Source: an uncultured Opitutaceae bacterium
Lineage (GTDB): Bacteria > Verrucomicrobiota > Verrucomicrobiia > Opitutales > Opitutaceae
NCBI GenBank assembly: GCA_903862935.1
Contig: CAIOZY010000033.1
Location: 1 to 53,010 of the forward strand
Length of the DNA stretch: 53,010 nucleotides
Direction of reading: 5' to 3'
The position numbers and the translations under genes are program-made. The notes beneath the pieces are model-generated. The model did not search any database. It had not been told where the DNA came from and was given only the letters and a program-made list of their open reading frames with translations. This document shows, one piece after another, positions 22,332-32,430 of the stretch. The stretch's first letter is position 1; each line of letters opens with the position of its first letter.

Positions 22332-22943
22332 ATGGCTCGTTATCTTGGTCCTAAAACCCGCGTCAGCCGCCGCTTTGGCCATTACATCCTCGGCTCCGGC
22401 AAGGCGCTCGAACGCCGCAACTTCCCGCCCGGCCAGCACGGCCCGAAGAGCCGCCGCAAGTTCACCGAGTACGCCGTCGGCCTGAACGAGAAACAGAAGC
22501 TCCGGTACATCTACGGTCTCCTGGAGAGGCAGTTCCGGCGCGTCTTTGAAATTGCCAAGGCCGAGCGCGGCGTCACCGGCGAGCGCTTCCTTCAGCTGCT
22601 CGAGACCCGGCTGGACAGCGTGATCTACCTGCTGGGCATGGCCAAGACCCGGGCCTCGGCCCGCCAGTTCGTCAACCACGGCCATGTCCGGGTTAACGGG
22701 CACAAGGTCGACATCGCCAGCTACAACGTCCAGCCCGGCGACGAGATTGAGGTGAAGAACACCCCGGCCTCCCGCCAGATGGCCACACGCAACCTCGAGG
22801 AGAACCGCATCCGCAACGTTCCGGGCTGGCTGGCTCTCGACGCGGAGCAATTTAAGGCCAAGGCCGTCCGCCTCCCCACCCGCGAGGAGATGGACCAGAA
22901 CGTCAACGAGCAGATCATCGTCGAATTCTACAGCCGGTTCTAA
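22332..22943 (+). CDS. rpsD: 30S ribosomal protein S4, zinc-free type
   Basis: S4 starts 30S assembly and, in some bacteria, represses the alpha operon. The 203 residues show ARYLGPKTRVSRRFGHYIL, the PPGQHG motif, and the S4 RNA-binding domain RLDSVIYLLGMAKTRASARQFVNHGHVRVNG. The N-terminus lacks the CxxC pair of zinc-binding S4 proteins. Confidence 0.96.
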   Translation: MARYLGPKTRVSRRFGHYILGSGKALERRNFPPGQHGPKSRRKFTEYAVGLNEKQKLRYIYGLLERQFRRVFEIAKAERGVTGERFLQLLETRLDSVIYLLGMAKTRASARQFVNHGHVRVNGHKVDIASYNVQPGDEIEVKNTPASRQMATRNLEENRIRNVPGWLALDAEQFKAKAVRLPTREEMDQNVNEQIIVEFYSRF

Positions 22944-22996
22944 CGGACCGCTTTCCTTCCCACACTCACTCAACTGTTACGTCCGCTCTCACTGCC

Positions 22997-23998
22997 ATGC
23001 CCAAACGCCTCGGAAAGTTCGAACTTCCCAATAAGCTCACTAAGGTCGAGGAAGGTGCAACGCCGACCTACGCCAAGTTCATCGCTGAGCCCTTTGAAGC
23101 CGGCTACGGTCACACCGTTGGCAATTCCCTGCGGCGTGTCCTCCTCAGCTCGATCGAGGGCGCGGCCATTTCCTCGATCAAGATCGACGGGGTGAACCAC
23201 GAATTCCAGAGCATCGACGGCGTCGTCGAGGATGTCACCGACATCGTGCTCAATCTGAAGAAGGTCCTGATCGTCTCGAAGAAGCGCGATCCGATCTCCT
23301 TGCTGATCAAGGCCAACAAGGCGGGCCCGGTGACGGCCGCCGACATCCAGGCGGATCCGAACATCGAGATCATCAACCCCGACCAGGTCATTTGCACCCT
23401 CGACTCCAAGCGCTCATTCGAGGCGGAGGTCGAGATCAAGACCGGCCGCGGCTACTATCCCGGCGAGCAAAACAAGAAGGAAGAGCAGGCGATCGGGGTG
23501 ATCCCGATTGACACCCTCTTCTCCCCCGTGCGCCTGGTGAAGTATGCGGTGGAAAATACCCGCGTGGGTCAGATCACTGACTACGACAAGCTGATCTTGG
23601 AGGTCTGGACGGACGGTCGCATCACGCCCGACGACGCCCTCAAACAGGCTTCCTCCATCCTCAAGCACCACCTCGACGTGTTCGACCGCGTGAGCGCCGA
23701 GCAGTTCGAGTTCGAGAGCCAGCAGAGCGAGGTCAGCGAAGAGCAGAACAAGCTCCGGAAGCTCCTCAACATGTCGGTAAACGAGATCGAGCTGTCGGTC
23801 CGCGCTGCCAACTGCCTGAACAACGCCAACATCACGACCGTGGGCGAGCTGGCGATGAAGACTGAGCAGGAGATGCTCAAGTACCGCAACTTCGGCAAGA
23901 AGTCGCTCAACGAGATCAAGGAAAAGCTTGAGGCCCTCGGGCTGTCTCTCGGTATGAAGTTTGACGAGCGTCTCCTCGACGCGAAGAAGGAAGCTTAA
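22997..23998 (+). CDS. rpoA: RNA polymerase alpha subunit
   Basis: Alpha assembles the polymerase core and contacts promoter DNA. The 333 residues have the N-terminal assembly domain (AGYGHTVGNSLRRVLLSSIEGAA) and the C-terminal domain with SVRAANCLNNANITTVGEL and the helix LKYRNFGKKSLNEIKEKL, which bears the UP-element-binding residues. It lies in the usual rpsD-rpoA-rplQ order. A 92-base gap with no clear element separates it from rplQ. Confidence 0.97.
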   Translation: MPKRLGKFELPNKLTKVEEGATPTYAKFIAEPFEAGYGHTVGNSLRRVLLSSIEGAAISSIKIDGVNHEFQSIDGVVEDVTDIVLNLKKVLIVSKKRDPISLLIKANKAGPVTAADIQADPNIEIINPDQVICTLDSKRSFEAEVEIKTGRGYYPGEQNKKEEQAIGVIPIDTLFSPVRLVKYAVENTRVGQITDYDKLILEVWTDGRITPDDALKQASSILKHHLDVFDRVSAEQFEFESQQSEVSEEQNKLRKLLNMSVNEIELSVRAANCLNNANITTVGELAMKTEQEMLKYRNFGKKSLNEIKEKLEALGLSLGMKFDERLLDAKKEA

Positions 23999-24090
23999 GA
24001 CCAGATTTTAATCCCGGCCCTCGCGCCGTCCGCTGCCGCCCAACGCTGCGACCGGATTGCCGATCGGGGACCGACTAAACACAACCCTCA

Positions 24091-24636
24091 ATGCGTCACA
24101 ATAAACATCATGCCTCCCTGGGCGTGACCCGCGAGCATCGCGCTGCGATGCTCTCCAACCTTGCCGCTTCGCTGATCACGCGCGGCCGCATCCAGACGAC
24201 CCTGTCGAAGGCTCGGGCCCTGCGCCCCTTCATCGAGAAGGTCATCACCAAGGCCAAGCACGCCGCCGCCAAGACAAACAAGGCCGATGCCCTCCATCTG
24301 AGACGCCTCGCCCTGAGCGACGTGCGGGACGAGGACGCGGTCACGCTGCTGTTCAACGAAAAGTACAAGGATTTCGCGAACCGCAACGGCGGCTACACCC
24401 GCATCTACAAGCTCGCCCCGCGCCGCATCAGCGACGCGGCCGAGATGGCCCTGATCGAATTCGTCAAGGCCGAGGACGTGGGCTACAAGAAGGGCAAGGG
24501 ACGCAAGGCCCTCAAGGCCAAGAAGGCTCCCGCGGCCCCTGCTTCCGCCAGCCCAGCTCCTGAGGCCCCCAAGGCTGCCGAGGAGAAGGCCCCTGCCGCT
24601 CCCGAGGCCCCGGCGGCCCCCGAAGCCAAGCCCTGA
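24091..24636 (+). CDS. rplQ: 50S ribosomal protein L17 with C-terminal tail
   Basis: L17 lies near the tunnel exit. The core has MRHNKHHASLGVTREHRAAML and LAASLITRGRIQTTLSKARALRPFIEKVITKAK, quoted in shortened form, and ends with AEMALIEFVKAEDVGYKKG. The 181 residues include an Ala/Pro/Lys/Glu-rich tail of about 40 residues that looks disordered. It is the last gene of the operon, with a terminator 38 bases later. Confidence 0.95.
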   Translation: MRHNKHHASLGVTREHRAAMLSNLAASLITRGRIQTTLSKARALRPFIEKVITKAKHAAAKTNKADALHLRRLALSDVRDEDAVTLLFNEKYKDFANRNGGYTRIYKLAPRRISDAAEMALIEFVKAEDVGYKKGKGRKALKAKKAPAAPASASPAPEAPKAAEEKAPAAPEAPAAPEAKP

Positions 24637-24673
24637 TGGCCCTTCCCGGGACCTCGCTCGGCTGAGAGTGAAC

Positions 24674-24703
24674 ACGCGTCGAAGCAACCCTTCGGCGCGT
24701 TTT
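24674..24703 (+). terminator. Intrinsic terminator of the ribosomal operon
   Basis: An 11-bp stem (ACGCGTCGAAG at 24674-24684 with CTTCGGCGCGT at 24690-24700, one T-G wobble) with a CAACC loop is followed by TTTT and a further T-rich stretch. It falls between rplQ and the next gene and closes the block begun at 5992. Confidence 0.88.
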
Positions 24704-24729
24704 GCTTTCGGTGCCCGCAGTGACCGAAC

Positions 24730-24957
24730 ATGTTCCCGCTCCCCATCGCCGCCGCTGTCTACTGCGCCCTGGTGGGGATCATTGTGCTTGCGCTGTGGCT
24801 GTACTACGACCGGCGCGACCACGAGAGGTTTGAGCGGGAAAGGCGAAAGACGACCTTCCACTGCATCCGCTGCGACAGGCTTTACACGGCCTCCGTCGGC
24901 ACCGAGCTTTGCCGGTGCCCGCGCTGCAACCACGAAAATTCCCGACTGCGCTTTTGA
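24730..24957 (+). CDS. Small membrane protein with a zinc ribbon
   Basis: I do not recognise a named family. The 75 residues have one N-terminal transmembrane helix (about 5-25), a charged linker, and a C-terminal ribbon with C45xxC48 and C63xxC66 (plus C61) that could bind one zinc. The cysteine-bearing part should be cytoplasmic if the positive-inside rule holds (the basic stretch follows the helix). The stop is two bases before the guaA start, so the two are probably cotranscribed, and the frame ends naturally. A role cannot be assigned. Confidence 0.75.
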   Translation: MFPLPIAAAVYCALVGIIVLALWLYYDRRDHERFERERRKTTFHCIRCDRLYTASVGTELCRCPRCNHENSRLRF

Positions 24958-24959
24958 CT

Positions 24960-26498
24960 ATGCCTGAAACGATCGCCGTCCTCGACTTTGGCTCTCAGTA
25001 CACCCAGGTGATCGCCCGGCGCGTTCGGGAGTGCCGAGTTTACTCTAAGATCTACCACTACTCAACGCCGGCCTCGGTGCTGCGCAGCGAGAATGTGATT
25101 GGCATCATTCTCTCGGGGGGGCCGAGTTCGGTCTTCGCCCGCAAGGCACCCATGCCCGACCGGGGCATCTTCGAACTCGGGGTCCCTGTGCTTGGGATCT
25201 GCTACGGCCTCCAGCTGATGGGCCGCCTGCTCGGCGGCACGGTAGCGCGCAGCAGCCACCGCGAGTACGGCCACGGCGTCCTCAAGATCCGAAGGGCGGG
25301 GCGGCTCTTTGCGGGGCTTCCCCGCAAGCTGCGCGTCTGGAATTCTCACGGCGACAAAGTGATCCGGCTGCCCAAGGGATTCTCCGCAATCGGCGCGACC
25401 GAGAACTCGCCCTACGCGGTCTTCGAGGATCGGACCCGGCACTTTTACGCTATCCAGTTCCATCCCGAAGTGTTCCACACCGAGCGCGGCACGGAAGTGT
25501 TGCGCAACTTCCTGGTGGGCATCTGCGACGCCCGGCAGGACTGGAGCATGAAGGACTTCATCGCCCAAGCCACACAGAACATCCGCTCCACGGTGGGAGA
25601 TTCGAGGGTCATCCTCGGCCTGTCGGGCGGGGTCGACTCCTCGGTCGCGGCTGCCCTCATCCACCGGGCAATCGGGCGGCAGCTCACCTGCGTATTCGTC
25701 GACAACGGCCTCCTGCGGCAGGACGAGCGAAAGACCGTCGAGGAACTCTACCGGCGCCATTTCCACATCGACCTGCGGGTTGTCGACGCGTCCCGCATTT
25801 TCTTATCCCGTCTGCGCGGGGTCGCTGACCCGGAGCGCAAGCGCAAGATCATCGGGCGCACCTTCATCGAGGTCTTCGAGAAGTCGCTCCGGTCCATAGG
25901 GCACGCCGACTTTTTGGCTCAGGGGACCCTTTATCCGGATGTCATCGAGAGCGTGGCGATCGGAGACAATCCGGCTGCCCTGATCAAGTCGCACCACAAT
26001 GTCGGGGGCCTTCCCGCCCGCATGAAGCTAAAGCTTTTGGAACCCCTGAGGGAACTGTTCAAAGACGAGGTCCGGCGGGTCGGCCTCGCCCTGGGGCTGC
26101 CCAAGGAGGTCGTCTGGCGCCAGCCGTTTCCCGGCCCCGGCTTGGGGGTAAGGGTCCTGGGCGAAGTGTCCCAAGATAAGCTTGAGATTCTGAAGCGCGC
26201 CGACGCGATCCTGCAGGAGGAGATGCTTGCAAGCGGATGGTACTGGCGAGTTTGGCAGTCGTTCTGCGTCTTCCTTCCGGTCAAGTCGGTCGGAGTCGTT
26301 GGGGATGAGCGCAACTACTCGTACGTCATAGCCTTACGAATCGTCGAGAGCATCGATGCGATGACCGCCGACTGGACCCGTCTTCCCTACGCCCTGCTCC
26401 AGAAGATCTCCAGCCGCATTACCAACGAGGTGCGTGGCGTGTCCCGCATCGTCGTGGATGTGAGTTCCAAGCCGCCGGCTACGATCGAGTGGGAGTAA
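24960..26498 (+). CDS. guaA: GMP synthase (glutamine-hydrolysing)
   Basis: This enzyme converts XMP to GMP. The chosen start gives [23 protein letters not shown], the typical N-terminus, and 512 residues. The class I amidotransferase part has C81 in [10 protein letters not shown] and the FHPEVFHT His-Glu pair. The ATP-pyrophosphatase part has the PP-loop [11 protein letters not shown] (from residue 221). The dimerisation domain ends in the standard KPPATIEWE. It follows the zinc-ribbon gene by two bases. Confidence 0.97.
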   Translation: MPETIAVLDFGSQYTQVIARRVRECRVYSKIYHYSTPASVLRSENVIGIILSGGPSSVFARKAPMPDRGIFELGVPVLGICYGLQLMGRLLGGTVARSSHREYGHGVLKIRRAGRLFAGLPRKLRVWNSHGDKVIRLPKGFSAIGATENSPYAVFEDRTRHFYAIQFHPEVFHTERGTEVLRNFLVGICDARQDWSMKDFIAQATQNIRSTVGDSRVILGLSGGVDSSVAAALIHRAIGRQLTCVFVDNGLLRQDERKTVEELYRRHFHIDLRVVDASRIFLSRLRGVADPERKRKIIGRTFIEVFEKSLRSIGHADFLAQGTLYPDVIESVAIGDNPAALIKSHHNVGGLPARMKLKLLEPLRELFKDEVRRVGLALGLPKEVVWRQPFPGPGLGVRVLGEVSQDKLEILKRADAILQEEMLASGWYWRVWQSFCVFLPVKSVGVVGDERNYSYVIALRIVESIDAMTADWTRLPYALLQKISSRITNEVRGVSRIVVDVSSKPPATIEWE

Positions 26499-26554
26499 TA
26501 AGCTCTTGGAACCTCGTATCGATCGGACTTGACTCATCCTTCTCTCGCGTAGCC

Positions 26555-27364
26555 ATGAAATTTCGACTCATCGCCCTCCTAGCCTCCGCCTTAGTGCCTG
26601 CCCTTTGTGCCGAGGAGCCAGAGATCGTCGTCAAGGCCCGCTCCTACCTGGGAACGGAGGACGCCCTGAATTCGGTGAGAACGATCCACCTGGTCGGCAC
26701 CGTCATGAAGACGGTCTCGGGCAACTCAAAGACCGATGTTACGGCGAACGTGGACATCTTCTTCGAGGAGCCCTTCCGGGAAAGCGTCGTGCTTCTGGCC
26801 GCGGACCGCATCAGCCACACCGCGCTGGACAACTTTGAGGCCTGGCAGCAGGTCCAGACTCCCCGCGCCCCGGGCCAGGCTGCTATTGATCCCTCGCGCG
26901 CTTCCCAACTGACCCTGCTTGGCAGCGACCAGACCTGGGCTTTGCGGGCCGACACCTTGGAGAACCTGGGCTTCTACCGCGGAGTGCTCCGGACGGGTGG
27001 AGCGATCAAGGACCTAGGGCAGGAGTTGGTGGACGGGATTTCCTGCGAGAAGGTGTTCTTCACGTACTCGCCGTCGATCAACTACGTGCGTTACTTTGAC
27101 CTGCGGACTGGGCGCCTTGTCATGTCCGAGACTCTCGGGGGGGCCCACATCCGCGAGAGCGGCGAAATCCTCGCCGGGGGGGTCCGTTTTCCCAAGATGA
27201 TCGCCACAGTCGAAACCGACCCCGCCTCGAAGGGTTCAACCACCACCTACACGTTCGAGAAGATTACGATCAATGAGCGCGCTCCGGATGGGCTGTTCAC
27301 CGTGCCTATGCTCCAGCCGGTGCCCCAGATACCGGGAACCGCCGCCCCGGCGCCGACCAAATAG
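26555..27364 (+). CDS. LolA-like periplasmic protein, function unknown
   Basis: The start at 26555 creates a clean signal peptide (MKFRLIALLASALVPALCAEE, cut after CA). The mature part of about 250 residues has a pattern like outer-membrane lipoprotein-sorting proteins: YLGTEDALNSVRTIHLVGTV, a beta-rich middle, and ISCEKVFFTYSPSINYVRYFDLRTGRLV. That suggests a half-barrel that may bind lipid or lipoprotein. The exact family is uncertain. It stands 57 bases after guaA and 9 bases before hisD. Confidence 0.6.
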   Translation: MKFRLIALLASALVPALCAEEPEIVVKARSYLGTEDALNSVRTIHLVGTVMKTVSGNSKTDVTANVDIFFEEPFRESVVLLAADRISHTALDNFEAWQQVQTPRAPGQAAIDPSRASQLTLLGSDQTWALRADTLENLGFYRGVLRTGGAIKDLGQELVDGISCEKVFFTYSPSINYVRYFDLRTGRLVMSETLGGAHIRESGEILAGGVRFPKMIATVETDPASKGSTTTYTFEKITINERAPDGLFTVPMLQPVPQIPGTAAPAPTK

Positions 27365-27373
27365 GGACCGGCA

Positions 27374-28681
27374 ATGCTCAGACTGAGGTCCAGCCAGAGG
27401 GGCTTCTCCAAGAGGCTCGCTGCCCTATGCCGCGGCGCGCAGGTTCCGGAACGGATCTCCAGGGTAGTCGCGTCAGTGCTGGATGGGGTTCGTGCGGGCG
27501 GCGACGCCGCCGTCGCCCGCTACGCGGCCCGGTTTGACGGGGTCCGGCTTTCCCCGCACCAGTTCCGGATATCGCCCGGGCGGATCGCCGCCGCGGCGCG
27601 GAGCCTTGCGGCCTCCGACATGCGGGCCCTGCGGGAGGCCCGGGCCAACGTTGCCGCCTTCAACCGAAGGGGTCTGCCCTCGGACTGGAAGGCGCGCAAC
27701 CGGCACGGGGGAACGGTGGGCGAGAAGTTTGACCCCATCCGGCGGGTGGGCCTTTACGTTCCGGGCGGCGAGGTTCCTCTGGTCTCTACGGTCCTGATGA
27801 CCGCCACGCTGGCCAAGGTTGCCGGGTGCCCAGAAATAGCGGTGTTCACGCCGGCAAAGGGCAGGCCCGGCTCCGCAGGCGACGTCGCTCCGGCGCTCCT
27901 GGCCGCCCTGCACCTTGTCGGGGTCGACGAGGTGTACCGCATAGGGGGAGCCCAGGCGGTCGCTGCCATGGCCTACGGCACCCAGACAATCCGGCCCGTG
28001 GACAAGATCTTCGGTCCCGGAAACGCCTACGTGTGCGAGGCCAAGCGCCAGGTCTTCGGCACCGTCGGGGTGGACTCGCTGCCGGGCCCAAGCGAATTGA
28101 TGGTGATCGCCGATGGCACCGCCCGGGCGGACTTCGCGGCGGCCGACCTTCTCGCGCAAGCCGAGCACGGCTCGGGCCGTGAGAGGATCTACCTGGTGGC
28201 GCTTTCGGCCCGCGTGGCTGACGCGATCCTTGCCCAGGTCCGGGCCCAGGTGGGCTCTCTGCCGCGCTCCGACAAGGTGAGCCGGGTGATCGACGAGGGG
28301 TTTGTGGTCGTCGAGGCCGCGGGCCTCGAGGCCGCTGCGCAGATTGCCAATGCCATCGCTCCCGAGCACCTCGAGTTGCTCGTGGGGCGCCGTTCCACGG
28401 GGCTTCTCCTGCGCGGTATCACGACAGCCGGTGCGATCATGGTCGGCAACGATACGCCGACCGCCTTGGGGGACTTCTCCGCCGGCCCGAGCCACGTGCT
28501 CCCGACGGGAACCACCGGCCGGTTTTCGAGCGGACTGAGGGTCAGCGACTTTATCCGCAGGACAAGCCTGGTTTCCTATGGCCGCGCGAGCCTGCGCCGG
28601 GCCGAGCCGGGGATCTCGGCCTTTGCGGCCATGGAGCGGCTCGAGGCTCACGGGCGTTCCGCGAGGATCCGGGTGGCTTGA
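27374..28681 (+). CDS. hisD: Histidinol dehydrogenase
   Basis: HisD performs the last two oxidations of histidine synthesis with NAD and zinc. The 435 residues show RRVGLYVPGG, KIFGPGNAYV, DSLPGPSELMV, the zinc/catalytic region LLAQAEHGSG, and PEHLEL with the catalytic Glu-His. It opens a hisD-hisC-hisB-hisH cluster; hisC begins within or just after its stop. Confidence 0.97.
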   Translation: MLRLRSSQRGFSKRLAALCRGAQVPERISRVVASVLDGVRAGGDAAVARYAARFDGVRLSPHQFRISPGRIAAAARSLAASDMRALREARANVAAFNRRGLPSDWKARNRHGGTVGEKFDPIRRVGLYVPGGEVPLVSTVLMTATLAKVAGCPEIAVFTPAKGRPGSAGDVAPALLAALHLVGVDEVYRIGGAQAVAAMAYGTQTIRPVDKIFGPGNAYVCEAKRQVFGTVGVDSLPGPSELMVIADGTARADFAAADLLAQAEHGSGRERIYLVALSARVADAILAQVRAQVGSLPRSDKVSRVIDEGFVVVEAAGLEAAAQIANAIAPEHLELLVGRRSTGLLLRGITTAGAIMVGNDTPTALGDFSAGPSHVLPTGTTGRFSSGLRVSDFIRRTSLVSYGRASLRRAEPGISAFAAMERLEAHGRSARIRVA

Positions 28682-28704
28682 TTTGGCCAGCCGGGTCGCG
28701 CAGC

Positions 28705-29826
28705 ATGCCCCCGGCTCTTGAATTGATGCGTCCGCTCGCCCACATCTCCCGCCTCAGTCCCTACACGCCGGGCATCCAGCCCTCCGGCCCTGGGTGGGTG
28801 AAGCTCAACACAAACGAGCTTCCCTATCCGCCGAGCCCCCGAGTCGCAGAGGCGCTGAAACGGGAGGTCGGAGCCGACGGCGCGTCGCTGCGTCTGTACC
28901 CCAACCCGACGAGCGCCCCGCTGAGGACCGCCCTCGCGGCCCACCATGGGGTGAGGGAGGAGAACGTCTGCGTGGGCAACGGATCCGACGACATCTTAAA
29001 CCTGCTCGTCCGCTGCCTGTCGGGAAAATCCGCTGCGGCGGGCTTCACCTGGCCGAGTTACTCGCTGTACCCGGTTTTGGTTGCGATAGAGGATGGGGTG
29101 GCCGAGACGGTCGAGTTCGACCGCTCAATGCAACTGCAGGTGGAGCGCATCGCGGGCTCCCGTGCGAGCGGTTTTTTCCTGACTTCCCCAAACGCCCCGA
29201 CGGGCGTCGGATTCGGCAGGGCTGAGATCGAGGCGATCCTGGAGCGGTTCGAAGGGGTGCTGGTGGTTGACGAGGCCTACGCCGCCTTTGCTTGCGAGGA
29301 CGCCGTTCCGCTCCTGTCACGGCACCGCAATCTCGTGGTAGTCCGCACCTTCTCCAAGGCCTACGGTCTCGCCGGGATGCGCATCGGGTACGCGCTGGCC
29401 GATCCCGAGGTGATCGGTTGGCTCGACCGCGTCCGCGACAGTTACAACGTCAACCGGCTCTCCCAGGCGGCCGCCCTGGCGGCCCTGTCCGACCAGGCCT
29501 ACTACGCCCCGGTGATCGCCCGGGTGAAGTCGACACGCGACCGCCTGGTCTCTGACTGCACCGGGCGGCGCGGCTGGTTCACGTACCCCTCCCAGGCCAA
29601 CTTTGTCTTCACCGAGCCGAAAAACGGGGCCGGGCAGGCCGGGAGCGCGGTTGCGAAATCCCTCTATGAGTTTCTCTTCTCCCGCAAGATCCTCGTGCGC
29701 TACTTTCCGAGCCACGCCTTGACCGCGCCGTTTCTGCGCGTCAGCGTCGGCACGGACGACGAGATGCGCGTCCTCAACGAATCCCTCGACGCATGGCAAA
29801 AGCTAAAGCCAATCCCCAACGCGTAG
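28705..29826 (+). CDS. hisC: Histidinol-phosphate aminotransferase
   Basis: HisC is a PLP enzyme that converts imidazole-acetol phosphate to histidinol phosphate. Key parts are [30 protein letters not shown] and [17 protein letters not shown], with the PLP lysine at about K218. I placed the start at the ATG at 28705; alternatives are a TTG at 28678 overlapping the hisD stop and an ATG at 28726 just before the conserved [12 protein letters not shown]. The gene overlaps hisB by 34 bases. Confidence 0.93.
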   Translation: MPPALELMRPLAHISRLSPYTPGIQPSGPGWVKLNTNELPYPPSPRVAEALKREVGADGASLRLYPNPTSAPLRTALAAHHGVREENVCVGNGSDDILNLLVRCLSGKSAAAGFTWPSYSLYPVLVAIEDGVAETVEFDRSMQLQVERIAGSRASGFFLTSPNAPTGVGFGRAEIEAILERFEGVLVVDEAYAAFACEDAVPLLSRHRNLVVVRTFSKAYGLAGMRIGYALADPEVIGWLDRVRDSYNVNRLSQAAALAALSDQAYYAPVIARVKSTRDRLVSDCTGRRGWFTYPSQANFVFTEPKNGAGQAGSAVAKSLYEFLFSRKILVRYFPSHALTAPFLRVSVGTDDEMRVLNESLDAWQKLKPIPNA

Positions 29827-30404
29827 CGAAGGTCTCCCGCAAGACGGCCGAGACCGACATCGTGCTTACCCTGGCCCTTGACGGCCGGGGTCAGGCCGCG
29901 ATCGACACCGGAGTGCCGTTCTTCGACCACATGCTGACGCTCTTCGCCAAGCACGGGCTCTTCGACCTTTCCATTAAGGCCAAGGGCGACGTCGACGTCG
30001 ATTACCACCACACCGTGGAGGACGTCGGACTGGTCTTGGGCACCGCCTTCAAGCAGGCCCTCGGCGACAAGACGGGGATCCGCCGCTACGGGTTCTTCAT
30101 CCTGCCGATGGACGAGTCGCTGGCGCGCGTTGTCGTCGATCTGGGCGGCCGGCCCCACCTGGTCTACCGGGTCGAGGCCCCCTCCATGTTCGTGAGGGAC
30201 TTCAACCTGGTGCTCGTCAAAGAATTCTGCAGGGCGCTCTCAAACTCGCTCGGGGCCAACCTCCACGTCCAGCTGGTGTACGGAGAGGAGCCGCACCATG
30301 TGGCCGAGGCGATCTTCAAGGGCCTGGCCCGCGCCCTGGATGTCGCTACCCAGATCGAGCCGCGCGCGGCTGACCAATTGCCGAGCACGAAGGGGGAGCT
30401 TTGA
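29793..30404 (+). CDS. hisB: Imidazoleglycerol-phosphate dehydratase
   Basis: This Mn-dependent enzyme makes imidazole-acetol phosphate. The 203 residues have the metal-binding repeats [23 protein letters not shown] and [14 protein letters not shown]. It is the single-function form, without the histidinol phosphatase domain of E. coli HisB. The start overlaps hisC by 34 bases, and the stop overlaps the TTG start of hisH (TTGA). Confidence 0.96.
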   Translation: MAKAKANPQRVAKVSRKTAETDIVLTLALDGRGQAAIDTGVPFFDHMLTLFAKHGLFDLSIKAKGDVDVDYHHTVEDVGLVLGTAFKQALGDKTGIRRYGFFILPMDESLARVVVDLGGRPHLVYRVEAPSMFVRDFNLVLVKEFCRALSNSLGANLHVQLVYGEEPHHVAEAIFKGLARALDVATQIEPRAADQLPSTKGEL

Positions 30405-31039
30405 CGCCTGCGGTCGCCGTAATCGACAACGGGATCTGCAACCTGCGCAGCGTCACCAAGGCCCTTGAGGCTGCGGGCGCGTCGCCGATCGTGGTGCGGA
30501 ACCCCTCCGAACTCGCCTCCAGCGGGGCCCGGGGCCTTGTGTTTCCCGGCGTGGGAGCGCTCAGGGACTGTGTGGCCGCCCTGAGAGCGTCCCGCCTGGA
30601 CGACTCGGTCCGGGAGTGGATCCGGAGCGACCGGCCGTTTCTGGGGGTCTGCCTGGGGATGCAGGCGCTGTTCGAGGGTTCGGAGGAGGGTGGGGTCGAG
30701 GGACTTGGGGTGTTCCCGGGCCGGGTCGTCCGGTTTCGCCGGCCCCCGCAGTTCAAGATCCCCCACATGGGCTGGAACACCATCCGGTTTCTCCACAGCG
30801 AATCCCCCTTGGCGGCTGGCCTAGCCCAGGGTGAGGCGTTCTATTTTGTGCACAGCTACTACTGCGAGCCCTCCGATCCCGCCCTGGTGCTGGCCCAATG
30901 CAACTACGGGGGCCCCTTTGCCGCCGCGATAGGCCGCGGGCGGGTGTTCGGCACCCAGTTCCACCCTGAAAAGAGCCAGTCCAAGGGGCTTCAGGTATAC
31001 CGGAACTTCTCACGCCTGGCTGCGGAGTTCCCCGCCTGA
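30401..31039 (+). CDS. hisH: Imidazole glycerol phosphate synthase, glutaminase subunit
   Basis: HisH supplies ammonia to HisF. The 212 residues are a class I amidotransferase: [16 protein letters not shown] at the start, [11 protein letters not shown] with C84, and TQFHPEKSQ with the catalytic His-Glu. The start is a TTG overlapping the hisB stop by three bases; coupled translation is likely. hisF and hisA are not in the window. Confidence 0.95.
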   Translation: MTPAVAVIDNGICNLRSVTKALEAAGASPIVVRNPSELASSGARGLVFPGVGALRDCVAALRASRLDDSVREWIRSDRPFLGVCLGMQALFEGSEEGGVEGLGVFPGRVVRFRRPPQFKIPHMGWNTIRFLHSESPLAAGLAQGEAFYFVHSYYCEPSDPALVLAQCNYGGPFAAAIGRGRVFGTQFHPEKSQSKGLQVYRNFSRLAAEFPA

Positions 31040-31120
31040 GGCGGCTGAAATCGGCCAGCGCAGATTTCTGACACTCTTTTCTTTGCAACAGGCACGGAAT
31101 CCGTTTCGCTAGCGCTCCAT

Positions 31121-32419
31121 ATGGCCCACGCAGCTTCGCTTCGACTTGACGACAAAGATTATCCCCTTCCAGTCATGGTCGGGACCGAAGGTGAAAAGGC
31201 CGTGGACATACGCAGGTTGCGTGTCGATACCGGCTACGTCGCCTACGACCAAGGCTACGGGGATACCGCCTCCTGCGAAAGCGCGATCACCTATTTGGAC
31301 GGCGACAACGGGATCCTGCGCTGCCGCGGATATCCGATCGAACAGCTCGCGCAGCACAGCAACTTCATCGAGACGGCCTACCTGGTCATTTACGGCGAGC
31401 TTCCGAACGCGGCCCGCCGTAAGGACTTCGGGATGCTTCTCCGCCAGAACGCCGCTATCGAGACCCAGATGCAGCGCATCTTCGAGGGCTTCCCTAAGGA
31501 CGCCCCGCCGATGGCAATGCTCTCCTCGATCTTCGCCTCGCTCGCCGCCTACTATCCCCACCTCGCGACGAACGACTTTGCGAAGGATCTGGCGAGCTTC
31601 GACATGGCCGCGGCGATGGCGATCTCCAAGGTCAGGACGATCGGGGCTATGCTCTACCGCTACCAGAGCGGCCTGCCCTACGTTTTCCCCAAGCAGGACC
31701 TGCCCTTCTGCGAGAATTTCCTGCACATGATGTTCTCCGAGCCCTACAAGGAGTACGTCGCCGTGCCGGAGGTCTCGCGGGCGCTGAATCTGCTCCTGCT
31801 GCTCCACGCCGACCACGAGCAGAACTGCTCTACGTCGACGGTGCGCATGGTCGGCTCGAGCGCGGCGAACCTTTTCACCAGCATCTCGGCGGGCATCTGC
31901 GCCCTGTCCGGCCCGCTCCACGGCGGGGCGAACAGCGCGGTCGTGCAGATGCTCCAGGCGATCCACGACGACGGCGACGACGGCTCCCGCTTCATCCAGG
32001 CCGCGAAGTCCGGCAACAAGAGCAACCGGCTGATGGGCTTCGGCCACGCCGTCTACAAGAACTTTGACCCCAGGGCTAAGATCATCGGGAAGGCCTGCGA
32101 CGACCTGCTGAAGAAGCTCGGCGTCAACGACCCGCTCCTCGACATCGCCAAGCGGCTCGACGAAACCGCCCTGAAGGACGATTACTTCATCTCGCGCAAG
32201 CTCTACCCCAACGTGGATTTCTACAGCGGGATCATCATGCGGGCCCTGGGCATTCCGGTGAGCCTGTTCACCGTGGTCTTTGCCATTGGCCGCACGCCGG
32301 GATGGATCGCCAACTGGCACGAGGTCGCCTCGACCCCCAAGGGGCGCATCTACCGGCCCCGCCAGATCTACATCGGCCCGAAGAGGCGCGAGTACGTCCA
32401 GATGGCCGAGAGGCCCTGA
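31121..32419 (+). CDS. gltA: Citrate synthase
   Basis: This is the entry enzyme of the TCA cycle. The 432 residues resemble the hexameric type II enzymes. Catalytic segments are [22 protein letters not shown] (His), [12 protein letters not shown] (His), [17 protein letters not shown] and the C-terminal [13 protein letters not shown]. It stands alone after an 81-base gap downstream of hisH with no Shine-Dalgarno; no confident promoter was found in that gap. Confidence 0.96.
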   Translation: MAHAASLRLDDKDYPLPVMVGTEGEKAVDIRRLRVDTGYVAYDQGYGDTASCESAITYLDGDNGILRCRGYPIEQLAQHSNFIETAYLVIYGELPNAARRKDFGMLLRQNAAIETQMQRIFEGFPKDAPPMAMLSSIFASLAAYYPHLATNDFAKDLASFDMAAAMAISKVRTIGAMLYRYQSGLPYVFPKQDLPFCENFLHMMFSEPYKEYVAVPEVSRALNLLLLLHADHEQNCSTSTVRMVGSSAANLFTSISAGICALSGPLHGGANSAVVQMLQAIHDDGDDGSRFIQAAKSGNKSNRLMGFGHAVYKNFDPRAKIIGKACDDLLKKLGVNDPLLDIAKRLDETALKDDYFISRKLYPNVDFYSGIIMRALGIPVSLFTVVFAIGRTPGWIANWHEVASTPKGRIYRPRQIYIGPKRREYVQMAERP

Positions 32420-32430
32420 AGGCCCGCCCG

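Noticed and set aside
31040-31120. Promoter for gltA (TTGCAA at 31083 with a weak -10)
   Set aside because: The -10 match is poor (TCGCTA); not strong enough to list.
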